Assembly: GCA_028717165.1 (NCBI GenBank)
Contig: JAQUOK010000020.1
Coordinates: forward strand, 1-14,350
Length of the DNA stretch: 14,350 nt
Origin: Victivallaceae bacterium
Lineage (GTDB): Bacteria > Verrucomicrobiota > Lentisphaeria > Victivallales > Victivallaceae
Direction of reading: 5' to 3'
Both the position numbers and the translations under genes were made by a program. The notes beneath the pieces were generated by a model that had not been told where the DNA came from, searched no databases, and saw nothing but the letters and a program-made list of their open reading frames with translations. Numbering within the stretch: the stretch's first letter is position 1; each line of letters opens with the position of its first letter. Positions 1 to 6,211 of the stretch are shown here, piece by piece.

Positions 1-343
1 CGTAATCACGGGATATATTCTTCGACAGGTCAGCGACCAGCGGGAACCGGATATTGCCGATGCCGCCATTTTCCGGAGCGGTATTTTTCCAGGCGAAATG
101 ACTGAACTGGGAGTCGGTTGAAACCCCGACAACTTCCGTTCCGCGCTTTTTGAACTCGTCGAGCTTCCGGTCAAAAGCGATTATCTCGGTAGGACATACG
201 AAGGTAAAGTCCATCGGATAAAAGAAAAGGACGACATACCTGCCGCGCAGCGAAGACAGTTTGAAGTCTTCTTTGATCGTATTATCCGGCATCACCGCTT
301 TAGCGGTGAAGTCCGGAGCTTCCCTGGTTACCAATGTACACAT
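1..343 (-). CDS. 2-Cys peroxiredoxin (AhpC/Prx1 type), C-terminus outside window
   Basis: Thiol peroxidase that reduces hydrogen peroxide and organic peroxides in the cytoplasm, recycled by a thioredoxin- or AhpF-like partner not seen here. About 114 residues are present. I translated the minus strand from the ATG at 343-341 and found the AhpC-Prx signature YPMDFTFVCPTE, with the active-site triad Pro43, Thr47 and peroxidatic Cys50, then the typical VVGVSTDSQFSHFAW stretch. The resolving Cys, expected near residue 165-170, lies beyond the window. The start is supported by AAAGGA placed 7 nt upstream. It is the last visible gene of a minus-strand operon and begins only 12 nt after the superoxide reductase stop. 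It would remove the peroxide that superoxide reductase makes. Family call is firm; the exact reductant partner is unknown. Confidence 0.95.
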   Translation of the reverse strand, partial: MCTLVTREAPDFTAKAVMPDNTIKEDFKLSSLRGRYVVLFFYPMDFTFVCPTEIIAFDRKLDEFKKRGTEVVGVSTDSQFSHFAWKNTAPENGGIGNIRFPLVADLSKNISRDY

Positions 344-355
344 TTTGCTTTTCCT

Positions 356-742
356 TTATATTCTGCGTTCCCAAAGTCCGTGAAGATTGCAGTAAGCCCT
401 GACGATCAGGCCGGACTGCTTCCCGACATAAAAGGGGGCTTCCGGAGCGTCTCCCGGATGCAGGTATTTGCGGTTAACATAATCGCCGTTGATCACCTCG
501 ATCCACTGGATCGAATGCTCCTTGGTCATCGGGTGCGGCGCCGAACCGACTTTGACCAGCACTCCGCATTCCCGCGCCTCAAGCACCGGAACGTGCTTTT
601 CTTTCGCGGCGTCCACCGTATTAGCCTTTTCAAGCTTCATGGGTTCGCCGCAGCAGGTCATTTCCCGGCAGCAGCAGACGTCATTGAGAACTTCGACTAC
701 CATTCCGTTACCGCACTTGTAGACTTCCATTTTTTCAGCCAT
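356..742 (-). CDS. dfx: Desulfoferrodoxin / superoxide reductase with altered iron centre I
   Basis: Reduces superoxide to hydrogen peroxide without making oxygen, as in anaerobes. The 128-aa protein has the usual two-domain layout. The catalytic domain (about 40-128) keeps Glu48-Lys49-His50, His70 (SAPHPM), His76 (KEHSIQW), and Cys118/His121 in YCNLHGLW, which together form the Fe(His)4Cys site and its catalytic Lys. The N-terminal rubredoxin-like domain (1-35) is unusual. The expected Cys-X2-Cys is reduced to a single Cys10 (KCGNGMV), although the second pair, Cys30-Cys31 in CCGEPM, is intact. A run Cys23-Cys24-Cys25 lies between them. I chose the start at 742 over the in-frame ATG at 790 because the family begins with M..xxEVYKC and GGAGT-like sequence sits upstream. 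It is preceded by rubrerythrin and a repeat element, and followed by peroxiredoxin. Confidence 0.95.
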   Translation of the reverse strand: MAEKMEVYKCGNGMVVEVLNDVCCCREMTCCGEPMKLEKANTVDAAKEKHVPVLEARECGVLVKVGSAPHPMTKEHSIQWIEVINGDYVNRKYLHPGDAPEAPFYVGKQSGLIVRAYCNLHGLWERRI

Positions 743-776
743 GATAATTACTCCTTTTTGGGGGTTATGATGTTCT

Positions 777-871
777 AAGCTGAACCGCAAAAATATCTAT
801 AGCATAAACATTGTGCATCCAAACTTAAATCGAAGCAAATGAGGCTACAGATAAATAAGCTTGACCGCTTA
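777..871 (-). repeat. 91-nt dispersed repeat, copy A, with long RNA-like hairpin
   Basis: Bases 781-871 match 12390-12480 without gaps at 74 of 91 positions. Read on the minus strand, 826-777 folds into one long hairpin with a 10-bp inner stem, a small internal loop, a GCA/UGC helix and a largely paired outer stem. In this copy the stem holds more G-U pairs than copy B (see findings). The element starts exactly at the rubrerythrin stop codon and fills most of the gap before the superoxide reductase gene, so it would be part of the operon transcript. There is no U-run after the hairpin, so a factor-independent terminator is unlikely. It may act in transcript processing or stability, or be a mobile repeat; the sequence does not decide. 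Confidence 0.75.
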
Positions 872-1447
872 TTGTAAAACATCCTTCATTTCTTCAAAAT
901 ATTCCTGCGGATGGAGACAGGCGGGACAGGCTTTTACCGCAGCTTTGCCTTTATGCACGTAACCGCAGTTCCGGCATACCCATTCCACTTCCTCATCCTT
1001 TTCAAATATCGTTCCGTCTTCGAGTTTCGCCAGTAAAGTAAGATAGCGTTTTTCGTGATGCTTTTCAGCTACGGAGATATTCCTGTAAGCCGCCGCTATC
1101 ACCGGAAAGCCTTCTTTTTCCGCCACATCGGCAAAAGTCGGATAGAGTTTGCTCCACTCTTCGTTTTCGCCGGCTGCCGCGGCCTTCAGGTTCCCGGCGG
1201 TGGTACCAAGTTTGCCGGCCGGGTAGGATGCGGTAATTTCAAGGCAGCCGCCTTCGAGAAATTTAAAGAAACGCTTGGCGTGCTCTTTTTCCTGATTGGC
1301 GGTGGTTTCAAACAGCGCGGATATCTGCACATAGCCTTCTTTTTTGGCGATAGATGCGAAATAAGTGTAACGGTTTCTAGCCTGAGATTCCCCAGCAAAA
1401 GATTTCAAAAGATTCTTTTCAGTTTCAGTTCCTTTGATACCTGCCAT
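869..1447 (-). CDS. rbr: Rubrerythrin
   Basis: Cytoplasmic diiron NADH-linked peroxide reductase of anaerobes, 192 aa, the normal length. Residues 1-145 form the ferritin-like four-helix domain with diiron ligands Glu20, Glu53-x-x-His56, Glu94, Glu97 and Glu128-x-x-His131. Residues 155-192 form a rubredoxin domain with Cys158-X2-Cys161 and Cys174-X2-Cys177 for the Fe(Cys)4 electron-entry site. The start at 1447 (MAGIKGTETEKN) is chosen over an in-frame ATG at 1507 because AAGGGGGAAC lies just upstream and the family starts there. It is the third gene of the minus-strand operon, after ferritin (about 100-nt gap) and before superoxide reductase. It removes peroxide in the same pathway as its two downstream neighbours. 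The family assignment is firm. Confidence 0.97.
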   Translation of the reverse strand: MAGIKGTETEKNLLKSFAGESQARNRYTYFASIAKKEGYVQISALFETTANQEKEHAKRFFKFLEGGCLEITASYPAGKLGTTAGNLKAAAAGENEEWSKLYPTFADVAEKEGFPVIAAAYRNISVAEKHHEKRYLTLLAKLEDGTIFEKDEEVEWVCRNCGYVHKGKAAVKACPACLHPQEYFEEMKDVLQ

Positions 1448-1547
1448 TGTTCTGTTCCCCCTTGTTTTTGTTCTGCAAATTGACGGAAACGGGTATATGT
1501 CCGCCAATTCACAAATATTAATCTTTTATTTACGAATTATTTTTTAT

Positions 1548-2051
1548 TTACGCCTGGGGTGTCGCCGGCGGAGTAAAAACCCGCTGTCCCAGTTCGCGGT
1601 CCAGCATGAAGAGTGATTTACCGACCAGTTTTATCTGGCGGATTACGCTTACGACATTGGCTTCTTCCTCCACCTGCTCGCCGACAAACCACTGCAGAAA
1701 ATTTACGGTCGCGTGATCGCCGACTTTGGTGGCAAGATCAACCAGATCATTAATGCGTTTGCTGACAATTTTCTCGTGTTTAAGCGCATGCTCGAAAACC
1801 GCCAGCGGCGAATCCCATTTATGCTGCGGTTTGGAAACCGCTTCGAATTCCACTTCCGCATTACGGTTATGGAGAAAATCATAAAATTTCAGCACGTGGG
1901 TCAATTCCTCTTTTACCTGCACATCCATCCAGTTGGCGAAGCCGTTCAAATCCAAAGATTTCAAATACGACTGCATCGAAAGATAAATGTAAGATGAATA
2001 CAGTTCGAAATTCAGTTGATCGTTAAGACTTTTTTCCAGTTTCTTGTCCAT
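1548..2051 (-). CDS. ftnA: Non-haem ferritin (FtnA-like)
   Basis: Iron-storage protein forming a 24-subunit shell and oxidising Fe(II) at a diiron ferroxidase centre. The 167-aa length is typical. The centre is complete, one residue offset from E. coli FtnA: Glu16, Glu49, His52, Glu93, Gln126 and Glu129. This rules out bacterioferritin, which would have a haem-binding Met and a different ligand set. The ATG at 2051 is preceded by GGAAGGTG. It lies 15 nt after the 67-aa gene and before rubrerythrin on the same strand. Pairing iron storage with peroxide and superoxide removal suggests one purpose, limiting free iron during oxidative stress. The C-terminal tail (FTPPATPQA) is low complexity and unremarkable. 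Confidence 0.97.
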   Translation of the reverse strand: MDKKLEKSLNDQLNFELYSSYIYLSMQSYLKSLDLNGFANWMDVQVKEELTHVLKFYDFLHNRNAEVEFEAVSKPQHKWDSPLAVFEHALKHEKIVSKRINDLVDLATKVGDHATVNFLQWFVGEQVEEEANVVSVIRQIKLVGKSLFMLDRELGQRVFTPPATPQA

Positions 2052-2066
2052 ATTACACCTTCCTTT

Positions 2067-2270
2067 TTAATCCTTTTTATTATTTTGCTGGTGAACGTCG
2101 CGTTCGCGCTCCGCTTCATATTTCATTTTATAGGCGCAGTCGCGAACTACTCCATACAACAGACGGCAACCGTCATCCTCACTGTCCCGCTCGCCGTCAT
2201 CCGCAAGAATAATTAAACTGCGCACATAATCCAGAGTTTCCCGTATGTGTTTGTTACAGCGTTCTTTCAT
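2067..2270 (-). CDS. Small conserved-looking protein of unknown function, first gene of stress operon
   Basis: A 67-residue protein that I cannot assign to a family. It is judged real because a strong AGGAG (2281-2277) sits 6 nt before the ATG, it begins about 20 nt after a predicted sigma-54 transcript start, and it ends 15 nt before ferritin. The sequence is polar and mostly helical by eye, with Cys5, Cys35 and Cys45. A compact core, DDGCRLLYGVVRDCAYKM (residues 32-49), looks like the conserved part, followed by a charged tail (EAERERDVHQQNNKKD). There is no signal peptide or membrane segment, so it should be cytoplasmic. Possible roles are a redox or metal accessory protein for ferritin or rubrerythrin, but nothing in the sequence shows this directly. 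Confidence 0.75.
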   Translation of the reverse strand: MKERCNKHIRETLDYVRSLIILADDGERDSEDDGCRLLYGVVRDCAYKMKYEAERERDVHQQNNKKD

Positions 2271-2299
2271 ACATGTCTCCTGCGATTTTTCATATATTC

Positions 2300-2315
2300 A
2301 GCCAATTCCGTGCCA
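2300..2315 (-). promoter_or_regulatory. Predicted sigma-54 (-24/-12) promoter of the stress operon
   Basis: The minus strand reads TGGCAC-GGAAT-TGGCT against the consensus TGGCACG-N4-TTGCW. Only one core base differs (TTGC to TGGC), and the GG and GC doublets have the required spacing. The predicted start is near 2290, leaving about 20 nt to the ATG of the 67-aa gene with its AGGAG inside that leader. The regulator gene immediately upstream encodes a sigma-54 activator, and motif repeats lie about 105-240 bp upstream. A weak IHF-like match (2347-2359, one mismatch) lies between motif array and promoter. Confidence 0.8.
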
Positions 2316-2392
2316 ATTTCCGCCATGCAGGTCATAAGGCATTTATAATCAGGAGGATAAAACTCTACAACAAAAAAATCGTATAAAACAGG

Positions 2393-2533
2393 AGTGTCTC
2401 ATTCTATACGCAAACGATGAGACACTATTATGCAAACAGACAGAAAACAAACTGAAATCCTGCAAAAGACTGTCTCTTTAACAAAATGATACACTTTTAT
2501 TTAATGAGACAATCCGGAATTTAATGATACACT
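2393..2533 (-). promoter_or_regulatory. Array of six TGT(C/A)TCATT-like motifs, likely upstream activator sites
   Basis: On the minus strand, TGTATCATT occurs at 2531-2523 and 2493-2485, and TGTCTCATT at 2511-2503. Facing copies on the plus strand are TGTCTCTTT at 2471-2479 and TGTCTCATT at 2395-2403. A sixth, TGTCTCATC, is on the minus strand at 2424-2416. The last two make a perfect 10-bp inverted repeat, AGTGTCTCAT at 2393-2402 and its complement at 2417-2426, with a 14-nt spacer. Such TGT...ACA dyads are the usual form of sites for Fis-type HTH activators. Two of the copies overlap the end of the regulator gene. The array is about 105-240 bp upstream of the predicted start, the normal range for looping activation. 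Confidence 0.72.
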
Positions 2534-4273
2534 ACTCCCATCGAGGAAACGATAAAGAGTGGCGCGCCCTACCCCCAGCATCTCAGCCGCTTTCCGTTTA
2601 TTTCCGTTAGCTCCGGCCAGCGCCTGTTCAACCCGGATTTTGTCGAGTTTACGTTTTCTGGTACGTTTTCCAGGCGCCGTTTCGAGGTTCACATTGAAAT
2701 CGACCAGGTCAGAACCGGAATTTGCAGGCAAATGGGGCAATTCGATAAGATCGCCTTTGCACTTGAGGACGGCATACTGAATCCAGTTCTGCAGTTCCCG
2801 GATATTACCGGGCCAGTCATAAGACAAAAGGGCATTCACCACTGGAGCGGAAAAATGCATTTTCCCGCGTCCGGCTTCCTTTACCGCCTTGCCCAGCAGA
2901 TATTCCGCCAGCATGACGACATCGCTGCCGCGCTCGCGCAGCGGCGGCAGCGTCAGCGGAATAACGTTCAGGCGGTAATAGAGATCATCGCGGAAGCGCC
3001 CTTCGGCCAATTCCCGGGTCAGATCCTTGTTCGTCGCGCTGATTATCCGGACATCCACCTTAAGAGTATTCTCGGCCCCTACCCGCTCAAAAGTTCCCTC
3101 CTGCAGCACCCGCAGGAGCTTGACCTGCATGGCCGCCGAAATATCGCCGATTTCGTCAAGGAAGATAGTACCGCCGTCCGCCAGTTCAAAACGCCCTTTC
3201 TTGTCGCGGACGGCTCCCGTAAAAGCGCCTTTCACATGCCCGAACAATTCGCTTTCAAGCAAATTCTCCGGCAGGGCGCCGCAGTTCAGCGGCACAAAGA
3301 GCTTGTCCCGGCGCGGACTTTCCTGATGTATCGCCCGGGCGGCAAGTTCTTTTCCCGTACCGCTTTCTCCGTAAATCAGTACCGGAGCCCTGGAACCGGC
3401 AATGTCCGGAATGGAATTAAGCACTTCCATGATCGCCGGGGAAGCGCCGACTATGCCGCTGAAATGCTCTCCTCCGGCGGCAAATTGCGACAGGTTCTGA
3501 TGGATGCTGAGATCCCTCAAGACCGCCAGCACTCCCTTAGGGACGTTCCGTCTGTCCCGGATCAGGGTCGTAGTCATTTCGCAAATCCGCCGCCGGCCGT
3601 TCCTGCTGGTAATCTGCATGACCCGGGAATCATGGTCCGGCAGTTCACCATAGTTTTTCCGGGAGCAGAACTGGCATTTATCGCCGCAGAGCGGATTCCC
3701 GAAAGCTTCGTGACAGTCACAATTCAGGACAGAGTCACGTTTATAGCCGGTCAGCTTCTCAGCGGCCTTATTGAAATAATAAATATTGCGCTCCAGGTCA
3801 TGCGCAATAATGGCGTCTGAAATATTATCCAGAATCATACAGGAATCGCTCTTGGAAGCGACAAACGCCGAAAAATACCCCATGTCGAAAAAATTATCGA
3901 CCTCAATTTTTATTTTATCCCGCGCCGCGCGCAGTTCTTCAAGCGTCTTTTCCTGTTCCGCATCGTTGAACAGATTCCAGTTGATAAACGCCGGATTACC
4001 CGGAAAAACCGGGCACCTGCCGAAAGAACAGTCGCAAAGCGCCACCGCCACATCAAAAACCTGATCTTCGATTTCCTCGAGGCTTTTGGCCTGCTGCCCG
4101 GAAATATCCATCCCTATTTCCCGCATCACCTGCACGGCAAGCGGATTGACCTGCTCACGGATTATACCGGCACTGGCAATAAGGGTATTTTCAGGGGCCT
4201 TGCAGCGCGCAAAAGCTTCGGCAAACTGGCCGCGCGCGGAGTTATTGCTGTCAATGAATAAAAGGCTGCCCAT
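2501..4273 (-). CDS. Sigma-54 activator with degenerate ArsC/LMW-phosphatase-like sensor and Cys-rich PAS
   Basis: A 590-aa cytoplasmic transcription activator. Residues 1-130 match the LMW-phosphatase/arsenate reductase fold (NSARGQFAEA loop, NPLAVQVMREIGMDIS, CPVFPG), but the catalytic loop Cys is Asp8. The pair Cys80/Cys87, spaced like the redox cysteines 82 and 89 of thioredoxin-coupled ArsC, is kept. Residues 145-255 are a PAS domain with Cys185, 187, 196, 200 and 203. Residues 270-515 are the sigma-54 AAA+ domain: Walker A GESGTGKE (302-309), GAFTGA loop (349-354), Walker B FLDE (371-374), arginine-finger region RFRDDLYYRL (426-435) and WPGN (487-490). Residues 545-577 are a Fis-type HTH. 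The start is supported by GGAG. It probably controls the operon downstream, with which it shares a strand and adjacent binding-site-like motifs. The sensed signal is inferred to be redox or metal. Confidence 0.93.
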   Translation of the reverse strand: MGSLLFIDSNNSARGQFAEAFARCKAPENTLIASAGIIREQVNPLAVQVMREIGMDISGQQAKSLEEIEDQVFDVAVALCDCSFGRCPVFPGNPAFINWNLFNDAEQEKTLEELRAARDKIKIEVDNFFDMGYFSAFVASKSDSCMILDNISDAIIAHDLERNIYYFNKAAEKLTGYKRDSVLNCDCHEAFGNPLCGDKCQFCSRKNYGELPDHDSRVMQITSRNGRRRICEMTTTLIRDRRNVPKGVLAVLRDLSIHQNLSQFAAGGEHFSGIVGASPAIMEVLNSIPDIAGSRAPVLIYGESGTGKELAARAIHQESPRRDKLFVPLNCGALPENLLESELFGHVKGAFTGAVRDKKGRFELADGGTIFLDEIGDISAAMQVKLLRVLQEGTFERVGAENTLKVDVRIISATNKDLTRELAEGRFRDDLYYRLNVIPLTLPPLRERGSDVVMLAEYLLGKAVKEAGRGKMHFSAPVVNALLSYDWPGNIRELQNWIQYAVLKCKGDLIELPHLPANSGSDLVDFNVNLETAPGKRTRKRKLDKIRVEQALAGANGNKRKAAEMLGVGRATLYRFLDGSSVSLNSGLSH

Positions 4274-4311
4274 ATATTCTCCGTAAATAATTCGAATGCT
4301 GCTTAATGGTT

Positions 4312-4340
4312 AAAGTAGTATTCAAACCCGCTCATGTCAA
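4312..4340 (-). promoter_or_regulatory. Predicted sigma-70 promoter of the sigma-54 activator gene
   Basis: On the minus strand a perfect -35 box TTGACA (4340-4335) is followed after 17 nt by TACTTT (4317-4312), a weak -10 matching 3 of 6 bases. The start would fall near 4305, about 30 nt before the activator ATG and its GGAG. This implies steady low expression of the sensor from a housekeeping promoter. The stretch 4341-4416 holds nothing else I can identify. Confidence 0.5.
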
Positions 4341-4416
4341 GCGCCTGCCCCTAATCTAATCAAAGTCTAACCCGGCAGCCGGAATCTTGTTCATGGGGAA
4401 AAAGGAAACTTTCGGG

Positions 4417-4439
4417 AAAACAAAACCGACAAAAATCGG
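4417..4439 (-). terminator. Weak factor-independent terminator after the 501-aa gene
   Basis: Minus strand: CCGA, a loop rich in T, then TCGG (4439-4426), followed by TTTTGTTTT. The stem is only 4 bp, so this would be inefficient. It lies about 90 nt past the stop at 4528, in a 254-nt gap that otherwise shows only the promoter of the next gene. Confidence 0.35.
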
Positions 4440-4527
4440 CATAAACATCTTTCGTGCAACCTGCACAACGTCCGGGAAAAAATGTGCTGCGCGCCGAGCG
4501 GGCTGCATTCTGCGGCAAACGCAAATC

Positions 4528-6033
4528 TTACTGCGGGGCTATCTGAGTCAGGTCGCAGGGTACCTTTTCGATGCGTTTTATGCCGTCCCGGTCCAGGATT
4601 ATCCTGAATTTCTGATAGAACGGCTCCTGTTTGAAACTGCCGTATTTCAAAATCAGGTTCAGATGATAAACGCAATGGCCGTCAACCGGCTTGAAATCAT
4701 TATCGCCGGCCGCGACGAAAAGAGTTTTTATGGGATTATCCATTTTGCCCAGCAGGTGATGCACGTTGTAACGCAGAATGTCTATAACGCCGTCAACCTT
4801 GAAATCCTGCAGGAGCTGTTCACAGCTTTTCGAATAGATGCGGATATATTTCTTGTAATAGATGATCTCTTCCGGCGTATAACCGTTGTTAAGTTCGTCA
4901 ATGTAATTTTTATTCCGGAGACGTTTCACCATCTGCGGCAGTTTGTCTTCGGTAACGAAATTGAAGAGATCGCGGCAGAATCCTATTTTTCTATTAAAGC
5001 TTGTAGTCAGAAAAGTTTTGTAATCATAGATATACTTGCGGAGAACTTTTACCATAATCCCCTTGGTTATTTCCTTGATCCGGTCCTTGAATATATAAAT
5101 AATGATCAATATGGCGAATAATGACAGCGTAAAGTCCTGCCAGATCCTGCGGGACAGAAAAATAAAAGCCGTTGCGAAAGCCATCGCCAGTCCGGCCGCG
5201 AACCCTAAACCGATCTGTTCCCGTAAACGCCCTTCCATTTTAATACTTGTATGCAGGAAAAGAATATTCCCCATGATCTTCTTCAAAATACGGCTGCGGT
5301 AAACCACTATTTCATTAGATTCCTTTTCCTGCGGGACGGAAGGATAATTGTTTTTACCCCGGTATTTCTGTTCGGTTACCGCCAGCGACAGTAATATCGG
5401 ACCGACTTCGGAATAGTTCTGAGCGCTTTGCGTCTTCAAAAAATTCAACAGCCGGAATATGCGTTTCTCGATCAGGATACTCAGGTATTCATCCGCAAAA
5501 TTAAACAGCGCCAGCTGTTTCTGGCTTACGTGTGAAAAATGAATCAAAGGCCGCAGTGAACGAAAAGACTCTGCAACCTCGCGAATATCATTCACGACTT
5601 TAGCGGCCGCTTTTCTGTGGTCTTCCGGCTTGAGACGTTTTTCAATAAACGACTCCTCGTCACGAATGGCGCTCTTGAAAATGGCGCAAAACATTTTCAG
5701 GTGATATTTATATTTTCGTTCCGTTTTGTCATTTTCCGGGTCGTTGGCCAGGTCCTTCATGGCATTGCACAATTTATCCAGGGGATTATCGGAACCGCTG
5801 GTCATCGCATGCAGGTTGAATACCGGCGTTTTCAGACGGAGATATTTCTGGGTGTCGCCGTAAAACTGTTCCCTTGAGTAATTGCGCGCGTTTATCCCGA
5901 GATTATTGGGGACAAACAGAAAATGCTCAACCGTATATTCCGTAACCGGCGTATTCCGGTCAAACGGATAGATGTATTTGATTTCAAATTGAAATTTGTC
6001 ATGAATTCCGATGTTTTCTTCAATCTTTTGCAT
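4528..6033 (-). CDS. Two-helix membrane protein of unknown function
   Basis: I do not recognise a named family. The protein has 501 residues if it starts at the ATG at 6033 (MQKIEENIGIHDKF); in-frame ATGs at 6111 and 6147 would add 26 or 38 residues but have no ribosome site either. There is no signal peptide. Residues about 1-270 look soluble and helical, with a distinctive N-terminal block rich in Phe/Tyr (IYPFDRNTPVTEY, FVPNNLGINARNYSREQFY, YLRLKTP). Two adjacent hydrophobic helices follow at about 274-294 and 299-316, separated by a short charged turn, then a basic soluble C-terminal half. A hairpin anchor with both large parts in the cytoplasm is likely. The gene is single, convergent with nothing, and divergent from mnmE with about 180 nt between. 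Its role is unknown. Confidence 0.8.
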   Translation of the reverse strand: MQKIEENIGIHDKFQFEIKYIYPFDRNTPVTEYTVEHFLFVPNNLGINARNYSREQFYGDTQKYLRLKTPVFNLHAMTSGSDNPLDKLCNAMKDLANDPENDKTERKYKYHLKMFCAIFKSAIRDEESFIEKRLKPEDHRKAAAKVVNDIREVAESFRSLRPLIHFSHVSQKQLALFNFADEYLSILIEKRIFRLLNFLKTQSAQNYSEVGPILLSLAVTEQKYRGKNNYPSVPQEKESNEIVVYRSRILKKIMGNILFLHTSIKMEGRLREQIGLGFAAGLAMAFATAFIFLSRRIWQDFTLSLFAILIIIYIFKDRIKEITKGIMVKVLRKYIYDYKTFLTTSFNRKIGFCRDLFNFVTEDKLPQMVKRLRNKNYIDELNNGYTPEEIIYYKKYIRIYSKSCEQLLQDFKVDGVIDILRYNVHHLLGKMDNPIKTLFVAAGDNDFKPVDGHCVYHLNLILKYGSFKQEPFYQKFRIILDRDGIKRIEKVPCDLTQIAPQ

Positions 6034-6153
6034 GATAGCAACCGTATATTTATTTTTGCCAAACTTATAATATAACACCAATAAATATTTTAGCAAGCAA
6101 AAACTATTCATGGATACATTTTTCTCAGGCTCGCGGTTTTGCGGCATATACGC

Positions 6154-6181
6154 TTGATTTAAGCCCTTCCCGGCATAAATT
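6154..6181 (+). promoter_or_regulatory. Possible sigma-70 promoter for mnmE
   Basis: TTGATT (6154-6159), a 16-nt spacer and TAAATT (6176-6181), each matching 4 of 6 consensus bases, lie about 30 nt before the mnmE start. The 6034-6211 gap also holds AT-rich sequence reading the other way, with TTGCTT and TGTTAT 17 nt apart, that could serve the divergent membrane-protein gene. Both are weak calls. Confidence 0.35.
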
Positions 6182-6211
6182 AAAACAAACCTTTAACAAA
6201 CAAATCACCAT

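Noticed and set aside
743..790. N-terminal extension of superoxide reductase from the ATG at 790
   Set aside because: The extra 16 residues fall in the repeat/leader region and the family starts at the downstream Met.
777..826. Repeat hairpin as a factor-independent terminator
   Set aside because: No U-run follows the stem on the minus strand, and the superoxide reductase gene continues on the same strand without a clear new promoter.
2732..3820. 362-codon open frame on the plus strand inside the activator gene
   Set aside because: It is antisense to strongly conserved AAA+ motifs, has no ribosome site and no recognisable domain; it reflects codon bias of the real gene.
3880..4273. Functional arsenate reductase or phosphatase fused to the activator
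   Set aside because: The catalytic loop Cys is replaced by Asp8, so the thiol chemistry of the family cannot occur.
4387..5121. 244-codon plus-strand frame overlapping the membrane-protein gene
   Set aside because: Antisense to the longer minus-strand gene and without recognisable protein features; the minus-strand reading has two clear membrane helices and coherent composition.
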